DNA of 64,000 bases from positions 194,556,001 to 194,620,000 of the forward strand of contig JBITNC010000001.1 in the NCBI GenBank assembly GCA_050084985.1. The letters are read 5' to 3'. The notes below the pieces were generated by a model that saw only the letters and a list, made by a program, of their open reading frames with translations, was not told the origin of the DNA and did not search any database. Both the position numbers and the translations under genes were made by a program. The first letter of the stretch is position 1; each line of letters starts with the position of its first letter. This DNA is from Nageia nagi (Eukaryota; Pinophyta). Shown piece after piece: positions 11,751-23,596 of this stretch.

Positions 11751-13414
11751 TTGCGCCTTACCATTCAGGTGTTGGAGTCTTTCTACAGGCCTTGTAATAC
11801 AATTTACCAATCAGCAAGTGTAGGAAAGAAAAAGCCCCCAACAAGATGATGAGGTCTCGATTAAAATATTTTAAGAATGTTGAATAATCTAGTTCAGGGG
11901 ATATCTGAATCAAAAACACGTTATAATTGATAATGTTAATAGGGCACTTCCTGTCCTCAAATATGAGGATTTTGGAAAATGTATCCCCTGCTCCCAAGGA
12001 TGTAAAGCTTTATTGCACTGGCAAATAGATGGTTAGGGAAATAATTCAAGTTTGGCTCCAATACATAATCTAAGGTCTCACTTAAACAAAAGAAAATGGG
12101 ATAAAATATGGCATATGTATAATTAATTTTTATCCTACATCAACAATGTATTCCCTATTAGTTTCAGGCTTTCAACCTTATATTCTACATGGTTAGTGTG
12201 TACCTCTAATAAGTAATACAGATCTCTTGATATATACGTAACAGTGTAACACTCTGAAAAAAGTAGGACAGATTCCAATACATAATCTAAGATCTCACTT
12301 AAACAAAAGAAAATGGGATGAAATATGGCATATGTATAATTAATCTTTATCCTACATCAACAATGTATTCTCCATTAGTTTCAGGCTTTCAGCCTTATAT
12401 TCTACATGGTTAGTGTGTACCTCTAATAAGTAATACAGATCTCTTGATATATACGTAACAGTGTAACACTCTTAAAAAAGTAGGACAGATTCCAAGTCAG
12501 CCACAAGCTGAAAACCAATCACAGGATACATTTTCTATATGAGACATTCTCAGAGATAGCAATCCATAAGCTAAAACCAAGTGAACATACAATGCATGAT
12601 TGGTGCATTACCTAGCCAATGTTTCTGCACATAGGCTTATCAAACAAAACCCATTGTGAGGTAAATCACCCTATTTGAGAAGAAAATAGCCAGCAACCTG
12701 AACTCCTAATGCTACTGCAAGATGTTATTACATTCAGGGAAGAAAAGAATGTGACATTCCACAACTAAAATATATATATTTGGCTTTGAGTACACAATTC
12801 TTTTCAACCTAAACAGAATATCCGGTAATGTAACAACATCCATTAAAATGTGAAAGAACTATGCTATGCATGTATTTAATGTATGTGGTGACTATATACA
12901 TCTGACACATTAATACGATGCCAGTCTCAAAACTTTGATGGGATGAGTCAGCTCAAGTCAACAAATTCAATTTAGTCATGTGAAACAAATAGATTGAATT
13001 TTCACTATATTAAAGTTTGGTCAGTTGTTAAATTTTAGAAGCATGGTGATGACAACGGTCTACAGAAGATTCCAGTTTCTCAAAATTTTGCAAATATAAT
13101 AAGAAAAGAATAAAACGTGGATAGCCAATAAAAATAAGCGGCTGGACTGTCCCCGCATTTTCCCTTAATGACATCCACTTTACAACCTTGTGCATTACAT
13201 TTTTAATTTACTAGATATAAGTCAAAATGATTCTTTTTTTAAGAGAACAAAAGATGAAGGGAACTAGCAATAAAAGAATTTGCTAATTCTCCAGAATACC
13301 TCATCAAGAACAACTTATGCACAGATGCTACAAAGGGAATTGTATGGAAAATATTTTCAACCATGTATAAAAAGCAAATGGAACCAAGGAAATAAGCTAA
13401 ACTTGCATTCTTAC
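11751..13414. other. Helicase intron sequence
   Basis: There is no coding frame and no recognisable transposon ends. The exon for helicase motif III (SAT) is expected between 13414 and 7132 on the minus strand, but I did not find it. The main structure is the 217-bp tandem duplication listed separately. Confidence 0.5.
12058..12491. repeat. 217-bp tandem duplication
   Basis: Two adjacent copies, 12058-12274 and 12275-12491, share nearly all bases (for example aatggcatatg-type and gtgtgtacctc blocks in both). Only a few substitutions separate them, so the duplication is young relative to the surrounding intron. Confidence 0.9.
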
Positions 13415-13474
13415 CTCATCCTCATTCTCAGGCTTCAAGTTGCTTGAAGGCTCTGCATCCAAAACTCCAACAAC
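13415..13474 (-). pseudogene. Prp28-like helicase exon (VVGVLDA)
   Basis: This is an exactly 20-codon exon between acceptor ttgacag and donor gtaagaa. It encodes VVGVLDAEPSSNLKPENEDE, the characteristic insert that distinguishes Prp28/DDX23-type helicases from other DEAD-box families; plant and animal relatives have Met where this has Glu after LDA. The frame is open and the splice sites are canonical. This exon is the main reason for assigning the gene to the Prp28 family rather than to a generic DEAD-box helicase. Confidence 0.85.
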
Positions 13475-13699
13475 CTGTCAAAAGATCAAAATATAACAAA
13501 ATTTGAGATTGAAAAATAAGTATGCTTGGGTTACTCGTACGTACATATTTCCAACCAACTAGAGTGTACAGGATTCCTAACTACCTGTAAAAACAAACAA
13601 TAGTATATCCACAACCCAACATATTCTCCAGATGGAGTGATTTCCAAATTTTAGGATAACATTTACAAATACAAAAGCATTCAATGTTAAATAACTTAC

Positions 13700-13778
13700 T
13701 TTTCGTTCAAAATCCATATCAATCATTCGGTCCGCTTCATCCAGAACAACGTAATTACACTGATTTAGAACAGCATAT
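13700..13778 (-). pseudogene. Prp28-like helicase exon with DEAD motif
   Basis: The 79-nt exon has acceptor ctctacag and donor gtaagt. It encodes [18 protein letters not shown], including the Walker B DEAD box, followed by IDMDFERK. Family members read IDMGFEPQ at this place, so three substitutions lie immediately after the catalytic motif. The exon is open and would join to 13474 in phase. Prp28 is a U5 snRNP helicase that displaces U1 from the 5' splice site; no such function is likely for this damaged copy. Confidence 0.88.
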
Positions 13779-13825
13779 CTGTAGAGCACAATAGAGTGAG
13801 TAAATGTTGATTGTACTTATTATCA

Positions 13826-13842
13826 AGCAGATAATCTTATAA
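13826..13842. repeat. Left copy of 17-bp target duplication
   Basis: The sequence agcagataatcttataa occurs here and again at 44385-44401. Here it is followed by ccggtaa. The right copy is preceded by a run of eight A. Removing 13843-44384 rejoins the helicase intron cleanly. A duplication of this length next to an A tail is typical of target-primed (LINE-type) insertion. Confidence 0.85.
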
Positions 13843-13849
13843 CCGGTAA

Positions 13850-14959
13850 TGTAAAGGTCCAAAACACAACCTCAAGCAATAATAAGCAAATTCAATTACA
13901 AACACCCTGACATCAGGCCTAGAGCATCAATCACAATCGTACAAACCCTCAATATGGCAATGTTAGGGTTAGGGCATCCACTTTAAGTAATTACAATGCA
14001 AGTATGCCAACGTCTAAGCTAGGGCATCAATATGAGACATGCACAACACCAAGATACCAACGTCTAGCCAACACAAGCTGACAACAGTATACACAAGCTC
14101 ACAATGCCAATGCCTAGTCAATATACACAAATACAAGCAATAGTAGTCCAACGATGGCAATAAACAAGCATGCACAATATGAATATGAGATCCAAGTGCC
14201 ATTGGCTGTATATATGATCAATAATGAATATCAATACAATACCAAGCTCCCAAAGTTGGACGTTGGCCTCTACGGAGCAAACTAGGGTACAATCTGTATG
14301 TCGCTCACTTCTGGACTAGTACTTGAACCATGGGACAATATTGCTCCCTCAGAGCCCAAATCCTCTCCACTAAAGGAGCCCTCCTCTGATCTTGGAAACC
14401 ACTGAAGATAAAAGCTATAACTTGGAATACAATCGGATGGGCAAGGGCGCTGAGCCAATGCTATAGACAATCAAGATCCTTTAGCTTGAAATCCCTCCTA
14501 GATGTTGCAACTAGGGGATTGCTTAGCATCGCTAAGTTGTTTTGTCCTTTGGATGACATGAAGTATAATAATAAAGTATCTCCAACAATGAGGCTTCAAT
14601 GTCTCTTTATACACTTGCTTTGTCTAGATCTCACCTAGGAGTCATCACCTAGCTCATCTAATCCAACTTTGGCCTCCTAGGGGCCTGGAATACCAAACAT
14701 GGGTGTCTAAGGGTTAGACATGCCAATGTGGGGGTCTAGGGTGCATTAAGTGCCAACGTGAGAGCCCAAGGGTGCAAACGTGTGGTCTAGGTGCCATGTT
14801 GGGCCAATGTGGGGGTATGGGAGCCTTCCCAAGGCTAGCGCAAGCATATAAGGATCCAACCATCATCTCAGTGTAATAATAGACCTTGAGATTCCATAAT
14901 CATTATCGAGATCTCCAAGTGCAATAATAATTCCTAATCTAGACTTGGGAGGGAGACAT
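13850..14959 (-). repeat. Gypsy solo LTR, left part (split)
   Basis: This is a reverse-oriented LTR of the family, starting with tgtaaaggtcc after ggtaa (13845-13849). It continues at 21575-21730 and ends in catcaca before ggtag. The imperfect pair ggtaa/ggtag is its target duplication. Joined length is about 1.26 kb, like the intact 3' LTR at 20358. It was the landing site of the chromovirus that begins at 14960. Confidence 0.85.
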
Positions 14960-16946
14960 TGTGACATCCACCTTGTCCTCTAGTCATTAATTGTATGATC
15001 CGGAAGGATCTACTTGTAATATACTCTTCTTATGTATTGCTCTTTATGTTGTAACTTAAGATAGGAGACTTAATGGGTCAATGACCCACTGTGAGCTCCA
15101 AGTGGAACATTTCCCTCCTAAGTATAGATTAGGAGTATTTGTCATGCTTCGAGATCTTGATAATGATTGTGGGAATCCCAAGATTCATATATGTATTAGA
15201 GAGTCATTTATATGCTAGTGCCAGGCTTGGGGAGGACCCCATACCCCCATGTTGGCTCAATAATGCTCCTAGACCCCACGTCAACCCCCTTCCACATCAC
15301 AGGCATGCGTGGCACTTCCTCACCTAGTCGTTGGCACTTAATATCCCCTAGGACCCCACGTTGGCATGTCTAGCCATTAGACACCCACGTTGGGCATTCC
15401 AGGCCCCCAGGAAGCCAACATTGGAATAGGAGCTGGATGATGATTCCTAGAAAGGACCTTGATAGGACAAAGTATAAATAGACATAGAGGGCTCATTATG
15501 GGACACACTTGGTCATTATTACATTCATTCTCTTATTTCGTCCGGTGGACAAGACATTAGTGAAGCGCTAATTATATTCCTTAGGTGGAGCACCTAAGAG
15601 GGTAGCCAAGCGTTGGGATCCCAACTATCTACGGCTTTGGTGGAGCACCATAGCCCATCCGGTGGTACCCAAGGGTTTATTCCTACCGTTCAGTCGGTTG
15701 GCCAAAGATTGAGGAGAGCTCCTTCAGTGGAGAGGAATTGAGATCTGAGGGGATAGATCTATCATGTGGTTCTGAGGTGATTGCATATTGTTATCATTGT
15801 GTTTAGCTTCGCTCTTGAGAAGCCCACGACTACCCTAGGGGCTTTGTACAACTTGTATTGCTCCATATTGTCAATATCATAGTTATCAAAATCGGCCAAA
15901 AATCAGGATCAACCTGCTAAATGATTTTTTTGGACCAATTTTGATTTTTTTATTTTTGCTGACATGGCGATTTTTTGCCTATTCTTGAGCCAATTTTTTG
16001 TGTCGATTTTTGGAAAAAAATCAGCAAAAATTGCGAGCACTGGCTAGAGAGAAAAAAATGTCAAATTTGGATTTTTTTTAAAATTTTTTTTTGCAAACTT
16101 CAACTAGGAGGAGCTAAGAGAAACATCATTTTCACGATTTGAGCTGGATTCCAACACAGTTATAAGTAGGAAATCCATTATATTCCCAAGAAGAAGAACT
16201 AGAAAAAACCACTAACAAGGCTAAAGCAACAAAAAAGAGCTTGATAAAGGGGAAACAAGGACAATATGGACATTAGAATCTAGATAAATTTTTTGGTTCA
16301 AACTTTGTTTTGGGAATTTGGAAATTTTTGATGTGTTTTGGTCCTTGGACATTCGATATGTAATACAAAATTGAAAACTCTATAATTTCCAATGTTAAAA
16401 TATGTTTTCACTATTGTAATGTGTTATTTGAAATGGAATATTGTCTTATTTTATATGCAATGTTGAAAGATAACTAAAAATGATTTGTTTCAATATCAAA
16501 TTGTAAAAATTCTTGATTTTTCTTATTGGCCGATTTTTTACCAATTTTTTTGCTGATTTTTGGCCGATTCTCAAAAAATTAGAATCTTACAGCCAAATGA
16601 TTCCGATCCGATTCTGAGTCTGACAACTTTGGTCAATATACATTCTGATGGTTTCCAGATATCATATTGCGTTGTTATTACTTGTTTGGTGCATGCGTTG
16701 GAATGATTGTGGCTATCATATTTGTATTGCTCATGCGAAGATGTTGTGATGTTTAATTAGTTGAATATTAATATTGAGGCTGGACATCAGCATTTTGGTA
16801 TTGTGAGTGTGCTTGGTGGATGTATTAACCCTAATGTTGGCATCCTAAGGGTTTTATTGTGCTTTGAGAGTGCTCTAGGCTTGCCGTCAAGGTTTGGAGG
16901 TTGTGGAAAGGTGTTTTTGAGTGGAGGTCCATTTTGGAAAATCACA
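14960..16946 (+). repeat. 5' LTR of chromovirus (contains a MITE)
   Basis: This LTR is 1987 bp against 1217 bp for the partner at 20358-21574. The excess is the 754-bp insert at 15878-16631 plus its 8-bp duplication. It carries a TATA box (gtataaatagac, about 15470-15481). It starts TGTGACATCC and ends aatcaca. Confidence 0.9.
15878..16631. mobile_element. hAT-like MITE, TSD gtcaatat
   Basis: This 754-bp non-coding insert is present in the 5' LTR and absent from the 3' LTR. It is flanked by the exact 8-bp duplication gtcaatat (15870-15877, 16632-16639), the length made by hAT transposases. The termini are imperfect inverted repeats: catagttatcaaa at the left, and caaagttgtcaga when the right end is reverse-complemented. 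The interior is AT-rich with cggccaaaaatcag-like motifs near both ends. It has no transposase, so it is non-autonomous. Confidence 0.88.
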
Positions 16947-16948
16947 AG

Positions 16949-16960
16949 TGGTATCAAAGC
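16949..16960 (+). other. Primer-binding site (initiator Met tRNA)
   Basis: The sequence tggtatcaaagc lies two bases after the 5' LTR and is the usual plant retrotransposon site complementary to the 3' end of initiator tRNA-Met, with one change from tggtatcagagc. Confidence 0.85.
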
Positions 16961-16983
16961 CCAAGATCTTGCCATCTGAGGGG

Positions 16984-17600
16984 ATGGAGGCCAAATCTAC
17001 AGTCAGAGTGAAGAAGTTTGAGTATGGCAAAAGGGTTGTTTGCCAATTGCTTCAAAGATATGAGGAAGAGAAGGTCCCTACAGAGGAAAGGGAGAAGCTC
17101 GTTTGGTTCTTGGGAGAACGACATGCAGAGAGGATGAGCAAGAAGAAAGGGGAGGCATGGCAATCCAGATCTGAGCCATCGCACAAAACACAACCAAGGA
17201 TTGAGATCTTGCTCCGGATCTACCGCGGTACTACCAAAGAATTCCAGAGAGATGTCACTTTCCACATGTATCAGGATCTGCTAGGGTATGGAGTGGTTGC
17301 TTGGCAGAAGACCAACGTTGGAGGGTTTGAGTCGATCCAAACCCCGATGTCTAAAGCAAGAGGTATTTAAGAAGGAGAGATAGCCTTGGATCGAAAGAAG
17401 ATAGCCAAGAGGAAGCTAATGCTTCGATCCAGCGTTACTAGCTGCAGATTAGAGGTTGTCATTGAGATAGTATCGGCTAGGAGGATGGACGCCATTATCC
17501 AGAAGGACGTAGAATGGGCTTGCATCTTCACCCTAGCTAAAGGAGGTCCAAGGTTGCATACTGGGGAGGCCAAAGAGCATTCACCTGAGATTCAAGACAT
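16984..17600 (+). pseudogene. Chromovirus leader segment of unknown function
   Basis: The frame opens with MEAKST just after the primer site and runs about 620 bp to the reverse transcriptase start. It contains a charged segment (EEREKLVWFLGERH), a MYQDLLGYG block and a later TLAKGGP block. It lacks a gag capsid domain, a zinc knuckle and a protease DSG motif. The same segment with the same spacing occurs at 60451-59834 on the minus strand, so it is a family trait rather than a private deletion. One stop near 17368 interrupts it. Its role is unknown; it may be the remnant left after an ancestral loss of gag and protease. Confidence 0.6.
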
Positions 17601-18930
17601 CCTGGATCAGTACCCAAACATTTTCAGCGATATTTCCAAGGGTTTGCCATCGTCCAGACGGTTTGACCATATGGTGGAGTTGGAGGCAAGAGCCAAACCA
17701 ATCATGGTCACTCCCTACAAGCATCCCATGGTGTACAAGGATGAGATAGGGAAAGTAATTAAGGAATTGCTTGATATGGGATTCATTCGGCCTAGTTCCA
17801 ATCAGTTTGCCTCTTCGATGGTGTTGGTGAAGGATGGGATTATGAGGATGTCCATAAACTACAGGCTGCCCAATAAGAAGACCATTAAAAATAGATATAT
17901 GATCCCGAGAGTGGACGAACTCAATGACAAGCTGCATGGAGCAAAGTATTTCTCCAGATCGATTTGAGGTCCGATTATCATCAGATCCGGATGACGGAGG
18001 ATGTCCACAAGATAGCTTTTTGGTGTCATTATGGTCATTTCAAATTCTTGATGATGCCATTCAGATTGACCAACACACTAGCTACATTCCAGTTGGCCAT
18101 GAATCAGGTCTTCAGAGATTAGTTGCAGAAGTTTGTGTTGGTGTTCTTCGATGACATTCTAATATACAACCAGACATGGGAGGAGCACCTTAGACATCTA
18201 GATCATGTTCTGAAGGTACTACAGGAGCAAAAGTTCTACGCCAAATTGTCTAAGTGTGAGTTTGGTATGACAAAGATATTGTATCTAGGGCATGTCATCA
18301 GCCATGAGGGAGTCAGGGTAGATGAGCAGAAGATATCAGCTAGCCCCCACTCCCTCACACAATTGAGAGGGTTCTTAGGATTGTGCAACTACTACAGATA
18401 GTTCATTCGTAGTTTCTCCCACTTAGCTACCCCCCTCATGCAACTCACTAAGAAGGATGCATTCGTTTAGGGAAGTGAGGCTCAGGAAGCCTTTGAGAGA
18501 CTCAAGATAGTCATGTGTACTTGCCCTTGTTTGGCCGTACTAGATTTCCTAGCCCCCTTCACCGTGGAGTGTGATGCTTCCAAGTTGGGCATTGGAGCTA
18601 TGTTGATGCAAAATGGGCAGCCGATTGCATTTGAGAGCTGGAAGTTGTCTAATGCAGAGAAGAGTTTCAGTGTTTATGAAAAGGAGATATTGGTTGTTAT
18701 GCATGCGTTGGACAGGTTTAAGCAGTACTTGGTTTGTGGGCCCTTCACCATTTGAAGTGACCACAATAGCCTGAAGTATTTCCTCAGCTAGACAAACTTG
18801 AATGAGAAGTAGCAGAGATGGGTAAACAAACTCTAGTCGTTTGACTTTGAGATCCAGTATGTCAAGGGAAAGAAGAACATAGTAGTCGATGCACTATCCA
18901 GAAATCCCTCTTTCTACTCCCTCTCCTCCA
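17601..18930 (+). pseudogene. Chromovirus reverse transcriptase and RNase H
   Basis: The order is a YPNIFSDI entry, [31 protein letters not shown], then a frameshift near 17965, then the catalytic FFDDIL (about 18147), the GFLGLCNYY connection, and RNase H with FTVECDASKLGIGAML and SVYEKEILVVMHAL. In-frame stops are frequent; those at LS*TNL, EK*QRW, KL*SFD and YR*FIR are TAG where related elements have CAG (Gln). The polypeptide would copy element RNA into DNA, but this copy cannot make it. It sits between the leader segment and integrase in the usual gypsy order. Confidence 0.88.
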
Positions 18931-19027
18931 TTACGACTGAATGGAAGGACATCATGGATGAATACCCTCAGGATGAGTTTGCTTCTCGTATTCTTAGTGG
19001 TGTGATGAAGAATAGGAGGGGCTGATC

Positions 19028-20340
19028 TTGAAAAGAAACCTGGTCTTCTTAACACCAACGTTTGAGGTGAAGAAGAAGGTGTTGCATGCACTCCACAATA
19101 CCCTTCTCATAGGACACCTAGGGATCACAAAGACCTATCAAGCTATGAGGGAGAGATTCACGTGGAAAGGGCTCAAGCAAGACATCTTGAAGCATGTCCA
19201 AGAGTGTACACAGTGCTAGGAAAATAAGTAGGAACATACGAAGCTAGGAGGATTGCTTCAACCATTACCCATTCCCCACCAAAAATGGGAGGCCATCTCC
19301 ATGGACTTTATCACCGACATACCCAAGGCCCAAGGCAGGGATAGTATTTTAGTAGTGATGGATAGGCTCACCAAGTTCTCCCATTTCCTTGCCATCACCA
19401 CTACCCATACGGCTACAAAGATTGTTGATCTATTCTTCAGGGAGATCTTCAGGTTGCACGAATTGCCAAAGAGGATAGTGAGTGATCGGGACAACAAGTT
19501 TATGAGTTTGTTTTGTAGGAGTTATTCCGGTTGAGTGGGACGGACCTCACCCTTAGCACCAGCTACCACCCGTGGATAGACGAATCGATAAAGATCGTCA
19601 ACAAATGGGTAGAGGGGTACTTGAGACATTATGTGACAGGACAACAACATATGTGGGTCAAGTGGCTTCATGTTGGGGAGTATTGCTATAACACTAATCA
19701 TCATATGTCTATTAAGATGTCTCCTTTCCGTGCTTTATATGGTTATGACCCTCCTAACATCATAGATCTGATTTTTGATGAAGGAAGGGCACCTAAGGCT
19801 AACGATTTCTTGCAGGAGTACTAGGACATTATGAGAGTGCTGAGGGAGAACCTGCAGATGGCCCAGAATCGGTAGAAGAAGTACTATGATCAGCAAAGGA
19901 TAGAGAGGAGTTTTGAGGTGGGATACATGGTGTACTTATGGTGGCAGCCATTCTGACAGTCCTCACTCAAGAAGCAAAAGGTAGAGAAGTTGTAGCCAAG
20001 GTTCTTCGGCCCATACAAGATCCTACGTAGGGTGGGAGATGTTGCCTATGAGTTGGAGTTGGTTGAGGGGAGCAGGATACATAACACCTTCCACATCTCA
20101 CTCCTAAAGAAGGCTGTGAGGTAGCAGGATGTCTCATCCCTTGTTCTTCCCCCACTTGACGATGAGGGATGGTTGGTTCTGATTTTGGAGACGGTGTTGG
20201 AGACTAGAGTTAAGAAATTGAGATTCAAACAGATTTAGGAGTACCTCATCAAATGGAAGGATCTGCCAGATGAAGATTCAACATGGGAAGGAGCAGACAT
20301 ACTTACACATCCATCATTGAGTTGCTTGAGGGCAAGCCAT
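19028..20340 (+). pseudogene. Chromovirus integrase plus chromodomain
   Basis: A frameshift separates this from RNase H. It begins with the HHCC zinc region (HLGIT ... ECTQC), followed by the core: WEAISMDFITDIP gives the first Asp and IVSDRDNKF the second. The third catalytic residue, Glu in the usual TExVNK motif, is Lys here (SIKIVNKW, near 19590). After the [16 protein letters not shown] linker comes a chromodomain-like end (EYLIKWKDLPDEDSTWEG, about 20240-20290), which in chromoviruses guides insertion to heterochromatin. Numerous TAG and two TGA stops make it inactive. Confidence 0.88.
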
Positions 20341-20342
20341 CT

Positions 20343-20357
20343 CGAGAGGGAAGGCTT
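20343..20357 (+). other. Polypurine tract of chromovirus
   Basis: The purine-rich gagagggaaggcttt directly precedes the 3' LTR, in the position of the plus-strand primer. Confidence 0.6.
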
Positions 20358-21574
20358 TATGACATCATCTTGTCCTCTAGTCATTAATTGTATGATCCGA
20401 AAGGATCTACTTGTAATATACTCTTCTTATGTATTGCTCTTTATGTTGTAACTTAGGATAGGAGACTTAATGGGTCAATGGACCCTACTATGAGCCCCAA
20501 GTGGGATGTCTCCCTCCTTAGTATAGATTAGGAGTATTTGTCATGCTTGGAGATCCTGATAATGATTGTGGGAATACCAAGATTCATATATGTATTAGAG
20601 AGTCACTTATATGCTAGTGCTAGGCTTGGGGAGGACCCCATACCCCCACGTTGGCTCAATAATGCTCCTAGACCCCATGTCAACTCCCTTCCACATCATA
20701 GGCATGCGTGGCACTTCCTCACCTAGTCGTTGGCACTTAATATCCCCTAGGACCCCACGTTGGCATTTCTAGCCATTAGACACCCACATTGGGCATTCCG
20801 GGCCCCTAGGAAGCCAATGTTGGAATAGGAGCTAGATGATGATTCCTTGACAAGACCTTTATAGGACAAAGTATAAATAGACATAGAGGGCTCATTATTG
20901 GACACACTTGATCATTATTACATTCATTCTCTTACTTCGTCTGGTGGATAAGACATTACCAAAGCGCTAATTGTATTCACTAGGTGGAGCACCTAAGAGG
21001 GTAGCCAGGCATTGGGATCTTGACTATCTACAGCTTTGGTGGAGCACCATAGTCCATTCGGTGGTACCCGAGGGTTTATTCCTACCATTCAGTCAGTTGG
21101 CCAAAGATTAAGGAGAGCTCCTTCAGTGGAGAGGAATTGAGATCTGAGGGGATAGATCTATCATGTGGTTCTGAGGTGATTGCATATTGTTATCATTGTG
21201 TTCAGCTTGTCTCTTGAGAAGCCCACGACTGCCTTAGGGGCTTTGTACGACTTGTATTGCTCCATATTGTCAATATACATTATGATGGTTTTCGGATATC
21301 ATATTGTGTTGTTATTACTTGTTTGGTGCATGTATTGGAATGATTGTGGCTATCATATTTGTATTGCTCATGCAATGATGTTGTGATGTTTAATTAGTTG
21401 AATATTGCATATTGAGGCTAGACGTCAGCATTTTGGTCTTGTGAGTGTGCTTGGTGGATGTATTAACCCTAATGTTGACATCCTGAGGGTTTGATTGTGC
21501 TTTGAGGTGTTCTAGGCTTGCTGTCAGGGTTTGGAGGTTGTGGTTTGAGTGGAGGTCCATTTTGGATCATCATA
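20358..21574 (+). repeat. 3' LTR of chromovirus
   Basis: This 1217-bp LTR is the intact counterpart of the 5' LTR without the MITE. It starts tatgacatc, contains a TATA box (gtataaatagac, about 20872-20883) and ends gatcatcata before the target duplication gacat. Confidence 0.9.
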
Positions 21575-21730
21575 GACATCCCACTTGGGGCTCACAATGG
21601 GGTCCATTGACCCATCAAGTCTTCTATTCCAAGTCATAAACATGAAAGTACAAGTTATTAATTAAATATATTACAAGAGGAACCTAATAGATTCCAAGAT
21701 TAATTACAATTGTGCAAAGGGGACATCACA
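21575..21730 (-). repeat. Gypsy solo LTR, right part (split)
   Basis: This resumes the reverse-oriented LTR interrupted at 14959 (cccacttggggctcac block) and ends gacatcaca at 21730, before the duplication ggtag (21731-21735). Confidence 0.85.
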
Positions 21731-21735
21731 GGTAG

Positions 21736-22725
21736 GGCGGGTGGGGAAGAACGCAACTCGCACAACACACACTAGTGAAGAATGGGATGCCTAAAGGAGC
21801 GCATGTGAGGATAAGACATGTCCGTTCTCCATAGTACTACCATGGATCGAGCAATGGATAACCATAGATGATAGAGGCAGATGGATGGTCTAGATTCATA
21901 ACCCAGGGTGGTAGCCTCAGAATTATAATAAAGAAAGGAACACCCATAGCCACTCTACGTTCTAGTTGCATGTAGAGAGGATGACAGACCATAAGCGGCT
22001 AGAACCAGCTACGAGAGAAGAGATTAGACAGAGGACCAAATGGTCTCATGTATCTTATGCAATGGGGGCATAGAGTGGTTTGTGGATGTTCTAAATGGAC
22101 ACAATCTTAATTGGTCAAGACAAGTTGCAACAACATGGAATGGCGGTAGAGTTGTGGTAGACGGGCACCACTTTTCAATCAATCTTGAATTGATTGTAGT
22201 GGCCAAGGGTATGGCCAATTCTGGCCATAGGCACAACAGGGGGATTCGAACACTGGTCTCTAAAGTGCAAGCTTTTTACAGGTAGGGGGTGCCTCTCTTT
22301 GAGACAAGGAAATCGGCATACACAATCACCTCAATTCAGTACCCCTGGGACAAGGTGGTAAAGGAAATTATGAAAGTGTTTACTATGGAGGGCATATATT
22401 TTGAACTTTTTGAGGTTCATTTTGTTTTGTTGAATCATTTCAGAGGAATGTATAGGATCAATCTTCCCTACTTTTGTACAATTCATTGGAAACATATATT
22501 AGGAAGCATAACGGAGTAGTGTCGGTTCATCAAGGACTAATCAAGATCCTTGTGGATTATGAGCCTACTAGGGCAAGAAGGGTGAGGCCTCTAATTCAAC
22601 AGATGCCGAAACCTCCTCCAGTAGACCTAGCAACCCTGAAGTCTTCTAGCAGCATCTCAATGCTACGGCTTCCCCCAAATGGGGAGCTTGCCACACCCCT
22701 GATAATCGTTGTCTCTTTAGACTTG
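21736..22725 (+). pseudogene. Gag-like ORF G, 5' part
   Basis: After about 300 bp of leader, the frame from about 22040 reads through a WFVDV...W segment, TTWNGGRVVVDGHHF, ELIVVAKGM and, after one stop and frame changes, YPWDKVVKEIMK, NHFRGMYRINLPYF and HQGLIKILVDYE. This order (a W-rich start, a YPW block, a RINxPYF block, a HxGLI block) is what I associate with plant retroelement gag-like proteins of non-autonomous elements, but I cannot name a family. The last part (22474-22725) is open and continues in the same phase at 28882 once the L element is removed. Confidence 0.5.
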
Positions 22726-22730
22726 GACTC

Positions 22731-23583
22731 TGTAATGACCCTATTTTTAAGAATATCTTGCATTTGGGATTTTCCACAAATCTTTTCTCCTAAAAGTCAG
22801 ATATGGTCGTTGCACCTTCAGAATTGGATAGAGCATCTCATGGCATTTGTTTTAAGTGGTCACATGACCCCTTTTGGACAAGAAATGAAGGAGTTATGGC
22901 TACTTGAAGTTCGCCAGTCGGACCAGTCTTCCATATCATGCCTACACATGTAAATCCACTTAACTTAGTGGATTTTTACTTAAAAGTGCAATGTTGAATT
23001 ATAATAAACTTTTATGTTATTCTAATATTATTTTAAGTACTTTTATTTGTAATAAAGCCAATCAATGGCTTATATTAGCTTAGAGGGGTCAATGCAAGAT
23101 TAGGGTTGGAGTCTATATAAGGAGATGCAACACTCCATTTTGGGTATGTTATGTGATATGAGAATTGAATATTGAAACCCTAGATTTTCCATGAGTTAAG
23201 ATTGCAAGTCTTGCTCATTCCCATAGTGCATTGGAGGTGCATGGTTGGGGACTTGGCAATATCATTGAAGGTGTTATTGCCCTAAAATATCAAAAATACA
23301 AAAAGAGGCATCTGTGAGTGGTTCGTGGCATTTCTTTTGTGGAGGGATTCACTCAGTTTGGAAAGTTTGTATCTGCATTTTTAGTTTCATGAGGATTCCA
23401 TTTGTCCATTCTAGCTTGTATTGGTTTGGAAATATTTAATATATGATATTGGCTGATTTCTCCTCATACTAGTGTTATTTTATGAGCAATTTCTGAGTTA
23501 TTTTATTGTTGCAATTTATTTCTGCATTTTTATATTGAGGGTTTGCTAGAAATAAAGAAATAAAAATAAAAGGAACATCACTA
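22731..23583 (+). repeat. 5' LTR of L element
   Basis: The LTR starts TGTAATGACCC and ends ggaacatcacta. A TATA-like tctatataagg near 23112 marks a promoter. It matches 28024-28876 nearly base for base. Confidence 0.9.
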
Positions 23584-23584
23584 G

Positions 23585-23596
23585 TGGTATCAGAGC
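23585..23596 (+). other. Primer-binding site of L element
   Basis: tggtatcagagc directly after the 5' LTR is the canonical initiator tRNA-Met binding sequence. Confidence 0.9.

Larger units (their letters stand above)
14960..21574 (+). mobile_element. Ty3/gypsy chromovirus, TSD gacat
   Basis: This is a complete but decayed element with two LTRs, a primer-binding site, pol and a polypurine tract. It is flanked by gacat at 14955-14959 and 21575-21579. LTR ends follow TGTGA...TCACA, partly mutated in the 3' copy. The LTRs differ by roughly several percent on inspection, so it is older than the copia element nearby. A C-terminal chromodomain places it among chromoviruses. Gag and protease are absent from between the primer site and reverse transcriptase. 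Confidence 0.92.

Noticed and set aside
15878-16631. SINE or LINE fragment as explanation of the insert in the 5' LTR
   Set aside because: No A tail; the inverted termini and exact 8-bp duplication point to a hAT-type DNA transposon.
22040-22285. Separate small gene in ORF G region
   Set aside because: Its frame continues the pattern of the following pieces and fits a broken gag-like ORF better than an independent gene.
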